Source: Escherichia fergusonii ATCC 35469
GTDB taxonomy: Bacteria > Pseudomonadota > Gammaproteobacteria > Enterobacterales > Enterobacteriaceae
Assembly: GCF_000026225.1 (NCBI RefSeq)
Contig: NC_011740.1
Coordinates: 3,906,001-3,970,000, forward strand
Direction of reading: 5' to 3'
Length of the DNA: 64,000 nucleotides
Shown here: positions 35,115 to 44,022 of the stretch, in pieces
Position numbering within the stretch: position 1 is the stretch's first letter
Layout of the letters: every line of letters begins with the position of its first letter
Made by a program: the position numbers and the translations under genes
Notes under the pieces: model-generated
The model's database searches: none
Told to the model about the DNA's origin: nothing
What the model saw: the letters and a program-made list of their open reading frames with translations, nothing else

Positions 35115-35360
35115 TCAGACCTCTTCCATACGACCCAGTAGGGCCTGCAGACGTTCCTGCCAGCCGTTCTGCTGTTCTTTCAGATGGTTGTTCTCACGCT
35201 CCAGCTCTTCGCGCTGATGCTGGGCATTTTGAACTTCCTGCGACAGTGAGTTGTTTTTTTCTTTCAGCTCTTCGATTTCCATCTGCAACAGAGTGATGGT
35301 ATCAATCGCCTGCTGTACTTTTGCTTCCAGTTTCTCAAACACTTCTAATGACATTGTCAT
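35115..35360 (-). CDS. zapB: Cell division protein ZapB
   Basis: An 81-residue protein that is almost one continuous coiled coil (heptads across [18 protein letters not shown] and onward, rich in E, Q, K and L). It links ZapA at the Z-ring to MatP on the chromosome terminus. The start at 35360 has AGGAGAGG before ATG; a frame six residues longer is ignored. Transcribed toward rraA and away from glpF. Confidence 0.95.
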
Positions 35361-35670
35361 ACCTCTCCTGAATTGCAAGGCGTTGATGGATATCCACTTG
35401 ATCCCGTCCCGATAACCGGTGACGCCTTAATAAAAACGAGACACTAACTTTAACTCCGATTGTATGAAGCCACGCTATCGCTGTCCAGCGGCATCCCGCG
35501 CAGATTGCGGTTTGCAACACTTTTCATCCTTCTCCTGGCGACATAATCAAAATAAATCAATTTCATTAACATATTTGTTAAACAAATAATCATCGCCAGG
35601 CACCGCAAAGAAAATCATCCTCGCTAAATCGCGCGATATCGCTCATTATTTGACATAGCACACACATTTA

Positions 35671-35709
35671 GAGTTCGATATTTCTCGTTTTTGCTCGTTA
35701 ACGATAAAT
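35671..35709 (+). promoter_or_regulatory. Candidate GlpR operators upstream of glpF
   Basis: This is the informative part of the 427-base gap between zapB and glpF. Two adjacent 20-base stretches (35671-35690 and 35690-35709) resemble the GlpR consensus with GTTCGAT and CTCGTTAACGAT cores; the second matches about 13 of 20 positions. Glycerol 3-phosphate-responsive GlpR repression of glpFK is known. The zapB-side half of the gap (35361-35600) holds no gene that I can support. Confidence 0.5.
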
Positions 35710-35787
35710 TAACAGTGTACCTTCAGCCAAAGCGAAGATTCCTACCGCTTCGCATACATAAATAAGTCTACAATTCAGGATCCGATT

Positions 35788-36633
35788 ATGAGTCAAACCT
35801 CAACCCTAAAAGGCCAGTGTATCGCTGAATTTCTCGGTACCGGGTTACTGATATTCTTTGGTGTTGGCTGCGTTGCCGCCCTAAAAGTGGCTGGCGCAAG
35901 CTTTGGTCAGTGGGAAATTAGCGTTATCTGGGGATTAGGTGTAGCAATGGCGATCTACCTGACGGCTGGCGTTTCCGGGGCTCATCTGAACCCTGCGGTG
36001 ACCATTGCACTGTGGCTATTTGCCTGTTTCGACCGTCGCAAGGTAATCCCTTTTATTATTGCGCAATTTGCCGGGGCTTTTTGCGCAGCGGCATTAGTGT
36101 ACGGGCTTTATTACAATCTCTTCGCAGACTTCGAACTGACGCATCATATTGTTCGTGGCAGCATTGAAAGTGTTGATCTGGCGGGCACTTTTTCAACTTA
36201 CCCCAATCCTCATATCAATTTTGTGCAGGCCTTCGCAGTGGAAATGGTGATTACCGCTATCCTGATGGCTCTGATTCTGGCGCTGACGGACGATGGTAAT
36301 GGCGTACCTCGTGGCCCGCTGGCTCCCTTACTTATTGGATTACTGATTGCGGTGATTGGCGCTTCTATGGGGCCACTCACCGGATTTGCAATGAACCCCG
36401 CACGTGATATCGGGCCGAAAGCCTTTGCCTGGTTAGCTGGCTGGGGAAACATTGCGTTTACTGGCGGTAAAGATATTCCTTACTTTCTGGTGCCACTGTT
36501 TGGCCCTGTGGTTGGCGCGATTGTCGGTGCGTTCGCCTATCGCAAGCTAATAGGCCATCATTTACCGTGTGATACCTGCAAGGTGGAAGAAAAGGACGCC
36601 ACTGTACCTACACAACAAAAAGCTTCGCTGTAA
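35788..36633 (+). CDS. glpF: Glycerol facilitator GlpF
   Basis: A 281-residue aquaglyceroporin of the inner membrane. Both pore motifs are present: HLNPAVTIA in the first half and MNPARDIGP in the second. It passes glycerol and related polyols by facilitated diffusion. The C-terminal tail (CDTCKVEEKDATV) is hydrophilic. It leads the glpF-glpK-glpX run. Confidence 0.96.
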   Translation: MSQTSTLKGQCIAEFLGTGLLIFFGVGCVAALKVAGASFGQWEISVIWGLGVAMAIYLTAGVSGAHLNPAVTIALWLFACFDRRKVIPFIIAQFAGAFCAAALVYGLYYNLFADFELTHHIVRGSIESVDLAGTFSTYPNPHINFVQAFAVEMVITAILMALILALTDDGNGVPRGPLAPLLIGLLIAVIGASMGPLTGFAMNPARDIGPKAFAWLAGWGNIAFTGGKDIPYFLVPLFGPVVGAIVGAFAYRKLIGHHLPCDTCKVEEKDATVPTQQKASL

Positions 36634-36655
36634 TGTGACTACGGGACAACTAAAC

Positions 36656-38164
36656 ATGACTGAAAAAAAATATATCGTCGCGCTCGACCAGGGCACCACC
36701 AGCTCCCGCGCGGTCGTGATGGATCACGATGCCAATATCATTAGCGTGTCGCAACGCGAATTTGAGCAAATCTACCCAAAACCGGGTTGGGTAGAACACG
36801 ACCCAATGGAAATCTGGGCCACCCAAAGCTCCACGCTGGTAGAAGTGCTGGCGAAAGCCGATATCAGTTCCGATCAAATTGCAGCTATCGGTATTACGAA
36901 CCAGCGAGAAACCACTATTGTCTGGGAAAAAGAAACCGGCAAGCCTATCTATAACGCCATTGTCTGGCAGTGCCGTCGTACCGCCGAGATCTGCGAGCAT
37001 CTCAAACGCGATGGCATGGAAGAGTACATTCGTAACAACACCGGTCTGGTGATTGACCCGTACTTCTCTGGCACCAAAGTGAAGTGGATCCTCGACCATG
37101 TGGAAGGCTCTCGCGAGCGTGCTAAGCGCGGCGAACTGCTGTTTGGCACCGTTGATACCTGGCTTATCTGGAAAATGACTCAGGGCCGTGTCCACGTCAC
37201 CGATTACACCAACGCCTCTCGTACCATGTTGTTCAACATCCATACCCTGGACTGGGACGACAAAATGCTGGAGGTGCTGGATATTCCGCGCGAGATGCTG
37301 CCAGAAGTGCGTCGTTCTTCCGAAGTGTACGGTCAGACTAACATTGGTGGTAAAGGCGGCACGCGTATTCCAATCTCCGGGATCGCCGGTGACCAGCAGG
37401 CGGCGCTGTTCGGTCAGTTGTGCGTGAAAGAAGGGATGGCGAAGAACACCTATGGCACTGGCTGCTTTATGCTGATGAACACCGGCGAGAAAGCGGTGAA
37501 ATCAGAAAACGGTCTGCTGACCACCATCGCCTGTGGCCCAACTGGCGAAGTAAACTATGCGCTGGAAGGTGCGGTGTTTATGGCAGGCGCATCCATTCAG
37601 TGGCTGCGCGATGAGATGAAGCTGATTAATGACGCCTACGATTCCGAATATTTCGCCACCAAAGTGCAAAACACCAACGGTGTGTATGTGGTTCCGGCCT
37701 TTACCGGGCTGGGTGCGCCATACTGGGATCCGTATGCGCGCGGGGCGATTTTCGGTCTGACTCGTGGAGTGAACGCTAACCACATTATACGCGCGACGCT
37801 GGAGTCTATTGCTTATCAGACGCGTGACGTGCTGGAAGCTATGCAGGCCGATTCTGGCATTCGTCTACACGCCCTGCGCGTGGACGGCGGCGCAGTGGCA
37901 AACAATTTCCTGATGCAGTTCCAATCCGATATTCTCGGCACGCGCGTTGAACGCCCGGAAGTTCGCGAAGTCACCGCATTGGGTGCGGCCTATCTTGCTG
38001 GTCTGGCGGTAGGCTTCTGGCAGAACCTCGACGAGCTGCAAGAGAAAGCGGTGATTGAGCGCGAGTTCCGTCCTGGCATCGAAACCACCGAGCGTAATTA
38101 CCGTTACGCTGGCTGGAAAAAAGCGGTTAAACGCGCGATGGCGTGGGAAGAACACGACGAGTAA
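36656..38164 (+). CDS. glpK: Glycerol kinase GlpK
   Basis: A 502-residue FGGY-family kinase that makes glycerol 3-phosphate from glycerol and ATP, trapping glycerol brought in by GlpF. The N-terminal phosphate-binding loop is LDQGTTSSRAV. Substrate residues lie in NQRETTIVW and WQCRRT, and the second ATP region in YALEGAVFMAG and RVDGGAVANN. It is inhibited by fructose 1,6-bisphosphate and EIIA-Glc in E. coli. The start at 36656 was chosen over a 29-residue extension that overlaps glpF. Confidence 0.96.
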   Translation: MTEKKYIVALDQGTTSSRAVVMDHDANIISVSQREFEQIYPKPGWVEHDPMEIWATQSSTLVEVLAKADISSDQIAAIGITNQRETTIVWEKETGKPIYNAIVWQCRRTAEICEHLKRDGMEEYIRNNTGLVIDPYFSGTKVKWILDHVEGSRERAKRGELLFGTVDTWLIWKMTQGRVHVTDYTNASRTMLFNIHTLDWDDKMLEVLDIPREMLPEVRRSSEVYGQTNIGGKGGTRIPISGIAGDQQAALFGQLCVKEGMAKNTYGTGCFMLMNTGEKAVKSENGLLTTIACGPTGEVNYALEGAVFMAGASIQWLRDEMKLINDAYDSEYFATKVQNTNGVYVVPAFTGLGAPYWDPYARGAIFGLTRGVNANHIIRATLESIAYQTRDVLEAMQADSGIRLHALRVDGGAVANNFLMQFQSDILGTRVERPEVREVTALGAAYLAGLAVGFWQNLDELQEKAVIEREFRPGIETTERNYRYAGWKKAVKRAMAWEEHDE

Positions 38165-38190
38165 TCCGCTATCGTCCATAGCCTGAAATC

Positions 38191-38210
38191 GTGCGGGGGC
38201 AACCCCGCAC
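38191..38210 (+). repeat. Hairpin between glpK and glpX
   Basis: GTGCGGGG and CCCCGCAC form a perfect 8-bp stem with a GCAA tetraloop. No T-run follows, so it is not a standard terminator. It may set the glpK/glpX expression ratio or protect the glpFK message from 3' decay. Confidence 0.7.
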
Positions 38211-38276
38211 ACATCAATAATCCAGCCCTTCCCCTGTGCTACACTTCGCGCCATTCCTTACTGCTTAGAGTTTGCT

Positions 38277-39287
38277 ATGAGACGAGAACTTGCCATCGAA
38301 TTTTCCCGCGTCACCGAATCTGCGGCGCTGGCTGGCTACAAATGGTTAGGACGCGGCGATAAAAACACCGCGGACGGCGCGGCGGTTAACGCCATGCGTA
38401 TTATGCTCAACCAGGTCAACATTGACGGCACCATCGTCATTGGTGAAGGTGAAATCGACGAAGCACCGATGCTCTACATTGGTGAAAAAGTCGGTACCGG
38501 TCGCGGCGATGCGGTAGATATTGCTGTTGATCCGATTGAAGGCACGCGCATGACGGCGATGGGCCAGGCTAACGCGCTGGCGGTGCTGGCAGTAGGCGAT
38601 AAAGGCTGCTTTCTCAACGCGCCGGATATGTATATGGAGAAGCTGATCGTCGGACCGGGAGCCAAAGGCACCATTGATCTGAACCTGCCGCTGGCGGATA
38701 ACCTGCGCAATGTTGCGGCGGCGCTCGGCAAACCGTTAAGCGAACTGACGGTAACGATTCTGGCGAAACCACGCCACGATGCTGTTATCGCAGAAATGCA
38801 GCAACTCGGCGTACGCGTATTTGCTATTCCAGACGGCGACGTTGCGGCCTCAATTCTCACCTGTATGCCAGACAGCGAAGTTGACGTGCTGTACGGTATT
38901 GGTGGCGCGCCGGAAGGCGTGGTTTCTGCAGCGGTGATCCGCGCATTAGATGGTGACATGAACGGTCGTCTGCTGGCGCGTCATGACGTCAAAGGCGACA
39001 ACGAAGAGAATCGTCGCATTGGCGAACAGGAGCTGGCACGCTGCAAAGCGATGGGCATCGAAGCGGGTAAAGTGTTGCGTCTGGGCGATATGGCACGCAG
39101 CGATAACGTTATCTTCTCTGCCACCGGTATTACCAAAGGCGATCTGCTGGAAGGTATTAGCCGCAAAGGCAATATCGCGACTACCGAAACGCTGCTGATC
39201 CGCGGCAAGTCACGCACCATTCGCCGCATTCAGTCTATCCACTATCTGGATCGCAAAGACCCAGAAATGCAGGTGCACATCCTCTGA
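38277..39287 (+). CDS. glpX: Class II fructose-1,6-bisphosphatase GlpX
   Basis: A 336-residue lithium-sensitive phosphatase of the inositol-phosphatase-like superfamily. Metal-binding motifs are IGEGEIDEAPML and VDIAVDPIEGTRMTAMG. It hydrolyses fructose 1,6-bisphosphate during growth on glycerol and other gluconeogenic substrates. It lies 112 bases after glpK, beyond a hairpin, and ends at a UUCG-loop terminator. Confidence 0.95.
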   Translation: MRRELAIEFSRVTESAALAGYKWLGRGDKNTADGAAVNAMRIMLNQVNIDGTIVIGEGEIDEAPMLYIGEKVGTGRGDAVDIAVDPIEGTRMTAMGQANALAVLAVGDKGCFLNAPDMYMEKLIVGPGAKGTIDLNLPLADNLRNVAAALGKPLSELTVTILAKPRHDAVIAEMQQLGVRVFAIPDGDVAASILTCMPDSEVDVLYGIGGAPEGVVSAAVIRALDGDMNGRLLARHDVKGDNEENRRIGEQELARCKAMGIEAGKVLRLGDMARSDNVIFSATGITKGDLLEGISRKGNIATTETLLIRGKSRTIRRIQSIHYLDRKDPEMQVHIL

Positions 39288-39307
39288 TTGATTTGATCGA
39301 TTGAGCC

Positions 39308-39336
39308 TTCCAGTCCTTCGGGACTGGAATTTTTTT
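39308..39336 (+). terminator. Rho-independent terminator after glpX
   Basis: TTCCAGTCC pairs with GGACTGGAA around a stable TTCG tetraloop, followed by at least seven T. It ends the glpFKX transcript before fpr. Confidence 0.93.
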
Positions 39337-39383
39337 GTTCGGAGAACGAAGATAAGGCAAGTCAATCAAAACAGGAGAAAAAC

Positions 39384-40130
39384 ATGGCTGATTGGGTAAC
39401 AGGCAAAGTCACTAAAGTGCAGAACTGGACCGACGCCCTGTTTAGTCTCACCGTTCACGCTCCCGTGCTTCCATTTACTGCCGGGCAATTCACCAAACTA
39501 GGCCTTGAAATTGATGGCGAACGCGTCCAGCGCGCCTATTCCTACGTTAACTCTCCTGATAATCCCGATCTGGAGTTTTACCTGGTCACCGTCCCCGATG
39601 GCAAATTAAGCCCACGACTGGCGGCACTGAAACCGGGCGATGAAGTGCAGGTGGTTAGCGAAGCAGCTGGCTTCTTTGTGCTGGATGAAGTACCAGATTG
39701 CGAAACGCTATGGATGCTGGCAACCGGTACAGCGATTGGCCCTTATTTATCGATTCTGCAACTGGGCAAAGATTTAGATCGCTTCAAAAATCTGGTCCTG
39801 GTTCACGCCGCACGTTATGCCGCCGACTTAAGCTATTTGCCACTGATGCAAGAACTGGAAAAACGCTACGAAGGGAAACTGCGCATTCAGACGGTGGTCA
39901 GTCGGGAAACGGCGGCGGGTTCGCTCACCGGGCGAATACCGGCGTTAATTGAAAGTGGTGAACTGGAAAGTGCGGTGGGCTTGCCGATGGATAAAGAAAC
40001 CAGCCATGTGATGCTGTGCGGTAATCCGCAAATGGTGCGCGATACACAACAGCTGCTAAAAGAGACCCGGCAGATGACTAAACATTTACGTCGTCGACCG
40101 GGCCATATGACAGCGGAGCATTACTGGTAA
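39384..40130 (+). CDS. fpr: Flavodoxin/ferredoxin-NADP+ reductase
   Basis: A 248-residue FAD enzyme that reduces flavodoxin and ferredoxin with NADPH. The FAD site is RAYSYVNSP and the NADP domain has GTGTAIGPYLS-like ATGTAIGPYLSIL and MLCGNPQMV, ending in the aromatic EHYW. It supports radical enzymes and oxidative-stress repair. In E. coli it is induced by SoxS; I did not define the box. It converges with uspD, whose stop is only four bases away. Confidence 0.95.
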   Translation: MADWVTGKVTKVQNWTDALFSLTVHAPVLPFTAGQFTKLGLEIDGERVQRAYSYVNSPDNPDLEFYLVTVPDGKLSPRLAALKPGDEVQVVSEAAGFFVLDEVPDCETLWMLATGTAIGPYLSILQLGKDLDRFKNLVLVHAARYAADLSYLPLMQELEKRYEGKLRIQTVVSRETAAGSLTGRIPALIESGELESAVGLPMDKETSHVMLCGNPQMVRDTQQLLKETRQMTKHLRRRPGHMTAEHYW

Positions 40131-40134
40131 GCGG

Positions 40135-40563
40135 TTACTTGTCGATAAACGGCACGATCAGCAGGTCTGCCGTCGACTTGTTGATCACACCGCGATAGGC
40201 AGGCATCAGACGATTGATAAACGAGTGGTGATGACCACAAATCAACAAGTCACATTGCTCATGCTGAATAACCTTCACCAGTGATTCCGGCATCTCACCC
40301 TGCTCAATTCTGAGTTTTGTCTTAGGCCACTGTATATTTTTCGTCAATTTATACAGTTTGTTATCAGTATTATTTTTCAATAGCAGAAGGATATCTTCTG
40401 TCTCAGGGAAATATACGCCGGGATACAATTCGCTAAGACCATCATCAATGTGAATTAAGGTCAGGTGGGCATCATTATGTCTGGCGATCTCCAGGGCTTT
40501 GTTCACCAGTATTGCGTCTTCTTCATTCCCGGAAACAGCAACAGCAATATGTTTATAAGCCAT
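40135..40563 (-). CDS. uspD: Universal stress protein UspD
   Basis: A 142-residue Usp-domain protein. It starts MAYKHIAVAVSGNEED and ends with the nucleotide-loop-like CGHHHSFINRL...GVINKSTADLLIVP. It belongs to the UspA/C/D group, dimeric cytoplasmic stress proteins linked to oxidative and superoxide resistance. Probably shares a transcript with yiiS upstream, 27 bases away. Confidence 0.92.
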   Translation of the reverse strand: MAYKHIAVAVSGNEEDAILVNKALEIARHNDAHLTLIHIDDGLSELYPGVYFPETEDILLLLKNNTDNKLYKLTKNIQWPKTKLRIEQGEMPESLVKVIQHEQCDLLICGHHHSFINRLMPAYRGVINKSTADLLIVPFIDK

Positions 40564-40590
40564 GATTTACTCCTTCAAAAATTGATTCCA

Positions 40591-40890
40591 TCAAGACACT
40601 GAACGCAGTGATAATTCAAAGATAATCATCTCAGCCTGGCACGAGAAAGTGAAGGAAGCGTCCAGCTCTACCTGCTTATCAACATCTTTGATCTGGTAAG
40701 CCACGCTGACCCCGTCATCTGCAGAAGACGCGGCAGTGGCACGCTCTCTCAATTTTGCCATAAAGGATTCTGCTTCTTCGCGGTTGGCAAACAAGCGTGA
40801 CACTTTACTGGTACAGTTGTCATTATCGATAACAGTACCAATATCAATTGCGCATCCTTTAGTACTGCATTTATCCACGACATCTTTCAT
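40591..40890 (-). CDS. yiiS: YiiS, UPF0381 family protein
   Basis: A 99-residue protein of unknown function with four cysteines, including CSTKGCAID near the N-terminus and FSCQAEM near the end. Start 40890 (MKDVVDKCST) follows the known E. coli protein; an extra 25 upstream codons are ignored. Several substitutions from K-12 as I remember it (for example VSRLFANREEAESFMAKL for FSRFFATREEAESFMTKL). It is upstream of uspD and likely co-transcribed. Confidence 0.85.
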   Translation of the reverse strand: MKDVVDKCSTKGCAIDIGTVIDNDNCTSKVSRLFANREEAESFMAKLRERATAASSADDGVSVAYQIKDVDKQVELDASFTFSCQAEMIIFELSLRSVS

Positions 40891-41030
40891 AGTGTACCTC
40901 TGAATATTCGCCTCTCTATCGAGTTCCTTTAAAGAATAATGCGTCGCCATGGGAATAACAAACAAGTAATGAATTTATCATTTACCATTTTTTTTGATAT
41001 CGATTAAGGTATTTTGTGGAGGCGTTTTTT

Positions 41031-41066
41031 CCGGGATTGTTGCTTTGTTGAAAATAACAATCCCGG
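41031..41066. repeat. Strong inverted repeat downstream of yiiR
   Basis: An 11-bp perfect stem CCGGGATTGTT/AACAATCCCGG has a 14-base loop. It lies just beyond the yiiR stop. On the minus strand it is followed by A, not T, and on the plus strand by AT-rich DNA without a T-run, so it is not a typical terminator. Possible 3'-end stabiliser. Confidence 0.7.
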
Positions 41067-41098
41067 CTATAAAATAATAATATGAGATATATTATCGC

Positions 41099-41539
41099 TT
41101 AGCAGCTTGATTCTTGATCAGCTTTAAACTTCACTTCCTGGGTATCTTTACCGAATTTATTTTCCCCTTGTGTACCCACAAAAGCGCCAAGATCGATAAG
41201 CATCATCACCAGAATCAGTGTCGGGATAAATCGTCCAACTGCCCATTGCCAGACGCCCGGCAACATCGCCCAGTTTCCAGCCAGAAGCATCCACGCCACA
41301 ATCATTAAAAAAGCCCATGCGCCGGAACGCCCACGATCATGCAAGCGCTTCACAGTTACTGCAGCTGTTGGCCAAAGCAGGCATACAAGGCAAAACGCCG
41401 CCGTCTGAATATCGAGTAAATTTTTACTCGCCAGCGAGAACAGAACCAGCATGCCAACAAACCACAGGCCAATCCAGATCCAGAAATCACGGCGTCCAAT
41501 ACGCCCTTTAAATGAGAATAACCACTGCTGTAGGGTCAT
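41099..41539 (-). CDS. yiiR: YiiR, DUF805 membrane protein
   Basis: A 146-residue inner-membrane protein with about four transmembrane helices. The DUF805 opening FSFKGRIGRRDFWIW and the conserved VKRLHDRGRSGAW are clear. Function unknown to me. It is divergent from yiiQ and followed by a stable inverted repeat. Confidence 0.88.
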   Translation of the reverse strand: MTLQQWLFSFKGRIGRRDFWIWIGLWFVGMLVLFSLASKNLLDIQTAAFCLVCLLWPTAAVTVKRLHDRGRSGAWAFLMIVAWMLLAGNWAMLPGVWQWAVGRFIPTLILVMMLIDLGAFVGTQGENKFGKDTQEVKFKADQESSC

Positions 41540-41639
41540 GTAAGTTCCTTGATGATAGTCTTTTCCAGGATTTTACCCTTTTGACAAGGCCGACAGATAT
41601 CGATTTAATCGAACACAGACAAAACGAAAGGTATGACAG

Positions 41640-42239
41640 ATGAAGCCCGGATGTGCGCTATTTTTACTTTTTTTCTCCACCATAACCGCAAGCGTTGCGG
41701 CACTGGCGGATACGCCATCCCAGTCGAAAGCTGCACCTTACCTGCTTGCAGGCGCTCCGACTTTCGATCTCTCCATCAGTCAGTTTCGTGAAAATTTTAA
41801 TCGTCAGAATCCCACCCTTCCCCTGAATGAATTCCGTGCCATCGACAGCAGTCGCGACAAAGCCAATCTGACACGAGCAGCCAGTAAAATTAACGAAAAT
41901 TTGTATGCATCCACGGCACTGGAGCACGGCACGTTAAAAATTAAAAGTATGCAAATTACCTGGTTACCGATTCAGGGGCCGGATCAAAAATCGGCAAAAG
42001 CGAAAGCCCTGGAATACATGGCTGCGTTAATTCGCAGTGTTGCACCACTAATGACTAAAGAACAGAGTCAGAAAAAACTGCAACAATTGCTAAGCGCAGG
42101 CAAAAGTAAACGTTACTACGCCGAAACCGAAGGTGCGATCCGCTATGTTGTAGCGGATAACGGCGAAAAGGGGCTGACCTTCGCTGTTGAACCGATTAAG
42201 CTGGCGCTATCTGAATCGCTTGAAGGTTTGAATAAATGA
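41640..42239 (+). CDS. yiiQ: YiiQ, DUF1454 periplasmic protein
   Basis: A 199-residue protein with a signal peptide (MKPGCALFLLFFSTITASVAALA, cleavage before DTP). The mature part is lysine-rich and mostly helical by eye, with FRENFNRQNPTLPLNEFRAI. It belongs to the DUF1454 family. Function unknown to me. It is encoded about 107 bases upstream of tpiA on the same strand, but a separate tpiA promoter is likely. Confidence 0.87.
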   Translation: MKPGCALFLLFFSTITASVAALADTPSQSKAAPYLLAGAPTFDLSISQFRENFNRQNPTLPLNEFRAIDSSRDKANLTRAASKINENLYASTALEHGTLKIKSMQITWLPIQGPDQKSAKAKALEYMAALIRSVAPLMTKEQSQKKLQQLLSAGKSKRYYAETEGAIRYVVADNGEKGLTFAVEPIKLALSESLEGLNK

Positions 42240-42346
42240 CAAAAAGCAAAGCCTTTGTGCCGATGAATCTCTATACTGTTTCACAGACCTGCTGCCCTGC
42301 GGGGCGGCCATCTTCCTTTATTCGCTTATAAGCGTGGAGAATTAAA

Positions 42347-43114
42347 ATGCGACATCCTTTAGTGATGGGTAACTGGAAACTGAACGGCAGCCGCCACATG
42401 GTTCACGAGCTGGTTTCTAACCTGCGTAAAGAGCTGGCAGGTGTTGCTGGCTGTGCGGTTGCAATCGCACCACCGGAAATGTACATCGATATGGCGAAGC
42501 GCGAAGCTGAAGGCAGTCACATCATGTTGGGTGCGCAGAACGTGGATCTGAACCTGTCTGGTGCGTTCACCGGTGAAACCTCTGCTGCAATGCTGAAAGA
42601 CATTGGCGCACAGTACATCATTATCGGTCACTCTGAACGTCGTACTTACCACAAAGAATCCGACGAACTGATCGCAAAAAAATTTGCTGTACTGAAAGAA
42701 CAGGGTCTGACTCCGGTACTGTGCATCGGTGAAACCGAAGCGGAAAATGAAGCGGGCAAAACTGAAGAAGTTTGTGCACGCCAGATCGACGCGGTACTGA
42801 AAACGCAGGGTGCTGCTGCATTCGAAGGCGCGGTAATCGCTTACGAACCAGTATGGGCAATCGGTACTGGCAAATCTGCAACTCCGGCGCAGGCACAGGC
42901 TGTTCACAAATTCATCCGTGACCACATCGCTAAAGTTGACGCTAACATCGCTGAACAAGTGATTATCCAGTACGGCGGTTCTGTAAATGCGTCTAATGCT
43001 GCAGAACTGTTCGCTCAGCCGGATATCGACGGCGCGCTGGTGGGTGGTGCTTCTCTGAAAGCTGACGCCTTCGCAGTGATCGTTAAAGCTGCCGAGGCGG
43101 CTAAACAGGCTTAA
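42347..43114 (+). CDS. tpiA: Triosephosphate isomerase
   Basis: A 255-residue TIM-barrel enzyme that interconverts dihydroxyacetone phosphate and glyceraldehyde 3-phosphate. Catalytic motifs are GNWKLNG (lysine), [11 protein letters not shown] (histidine) and [11 protein letters not shown] (glutamate). The phosphate loop YGGSVN and GALVGGASL complete the site. Codon use is that of a highly expressed gene. A GGAG ribosome site precedes the ATG and a strong hairpin follows. Confidence 0.97.
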
Positions 43115-43121
43115 GCCTGAC

Positions 43122-43148
43122 AAGTGCCGGATATCATATCCGGCACTT
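43122..43148 (+). terminator. Hairpin terminator after tpiA
   Basis: AAGTGCCGGATA pairs perfectly with TATCCGGCACTT across a TCA loop, a 12-bp stem eight bases after the tpiA stop. The T-run is short, so it may work in part as an mRNA-end stabiliser. The convergent cdh gene ends just beyond. Confidence 0.7.
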
Positions 43149-43169
43149 AACTCTCCTCAACGCCTCGCG

Positions 43170-43919
43170 TTAACGCAAAATCTCACACTGATGATCCTGA
43201 ATTTCTTCGGACGAAGCACGATTCAGCACCAGTAAATTTCGTCGTGTTGCCAGTAGAACAAACGAATTATCACTCTGGCGGGCCATCGCCAGTGCGTAGC
43301 TTCCCATATGTTTCCGGGCCTCCGGGACTTCTTCCGCCAGCATCATAAACGGACTACGTTGTACCAGTTCGCTTTCTGTTACCCGACGCGCCAGGTATTC
43401 ATGTCCACGCAACCCACCAGGCAGCGGTAACCAGCGGCTGCTAATGTTCGCCAGATTGTTATCCAGTTGTTCGCGCACATCCGGGCGTAAACAAGAGATA
43501 TGAATATGAAAATGGTTTTGCGTACGCCCGGTACGGGAGTTAATCGCCAGTGAAACTGCGCGGTCGGGGATCGGCTTGCCGTATTTCTCGCTCATAAAAC
43601 CACGCACCTGCCAGGCCAGCCAGAAGAAATTAGGCGTTCCAGGATCTGTAAGTAACGGGCTTTCCGTTCCGTTAATTCGGTACGTTGGCATCAGCAAATA
43701 TTGCAACGGTCCGTTCCGGTCTTTAAAGACGACGTACCCTGCCTCCGGCTTCACTTTTGCACACGGGGCCGGATTTTGATTCTGCAATTGATTTGGTACA
43801 CATTGCTCAAGAACAATCTTACGTAACGCGTCCGATTCTCCTGTGAATTGCCAGTAATAAACACCAGCAGCTGTGGCAATAGCTATCATCACCAAAAAAA
43901 GAAAGCGTGCTTTTTTCAT
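43170..43919 (-). CDS. cdh: CDP-diacylglycerol pyrophosphatase
   Basis: A 249-residue membrane-anchored hydrolase. One N-terminal hydrophobic anchor (FLFLVMIAIATAAGVYYW) precedes a HIT-superfamily-like catalytic domain with HFHIHISC. It splits CDP-diacylglycerol into CMP and phosphatidate. Start 43919 (MKKARFLFLV) follows the family. It is diverged from K-12 Cdh as I remember it in the N-terminal third and is two residues shorter. Downstream of sbp and its terminator. Confidence 0.93.
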   Translation of the reverse strand: MKKARFLFLVMIAIATAAGVYYWQFTGESDALRKIVLEQCVPNQLQNQNPAPCAKVKPEAGYVVFKDRNGPLQYLLMPTYRINGTESPLLTDPGTPNFFWLAWQVRGFMSEKYGKPIPDRAVSLAINSRTGRTQNHFHIHISCLRPDVREQLDNNLANISSRWLPLPGGLRGHEYLARRVTESELVQRSPFMMLAEEVPEARKHMGSYALAMARQSDNSFVLLATRRNLLVLNRASSEEIQDHQCEILR

Positions 43920-43973
43920 CACTTTTTCCGTGTATCTCAAAGAGATGCAAGGGTAGCGCAAAATCGTGTCAAA

Positions 43974-44003
43974 TAAAAAACCCGGTGCACAGGGCTACCG
44001 GGC
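43974..44003 (-). terminator. Rho-independent terminator after sbp
   Basis: On the minus strand CCCGGT and ACCGGG form a stem with a 10-base loop, followed by six T. It lies about 20 bases beyond the sbp stop and upstream of cdh. Confidence 0.85.
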
Positions 44004-44022
44004 TTTGGTCTTTTCAGCAAAA

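Noticed and set aside
36650..37243. 197-codon open frame antisense to glpK
   Set aside because: Opposite conserved glpK sequence, no ribosome site and no motif.
42359..43123. 254-codon open frame antisense to tpiA
   Set aside because: Mirror of tpiA codon bias; rich in Phe, Cys and Arg with no protein-like pattern.
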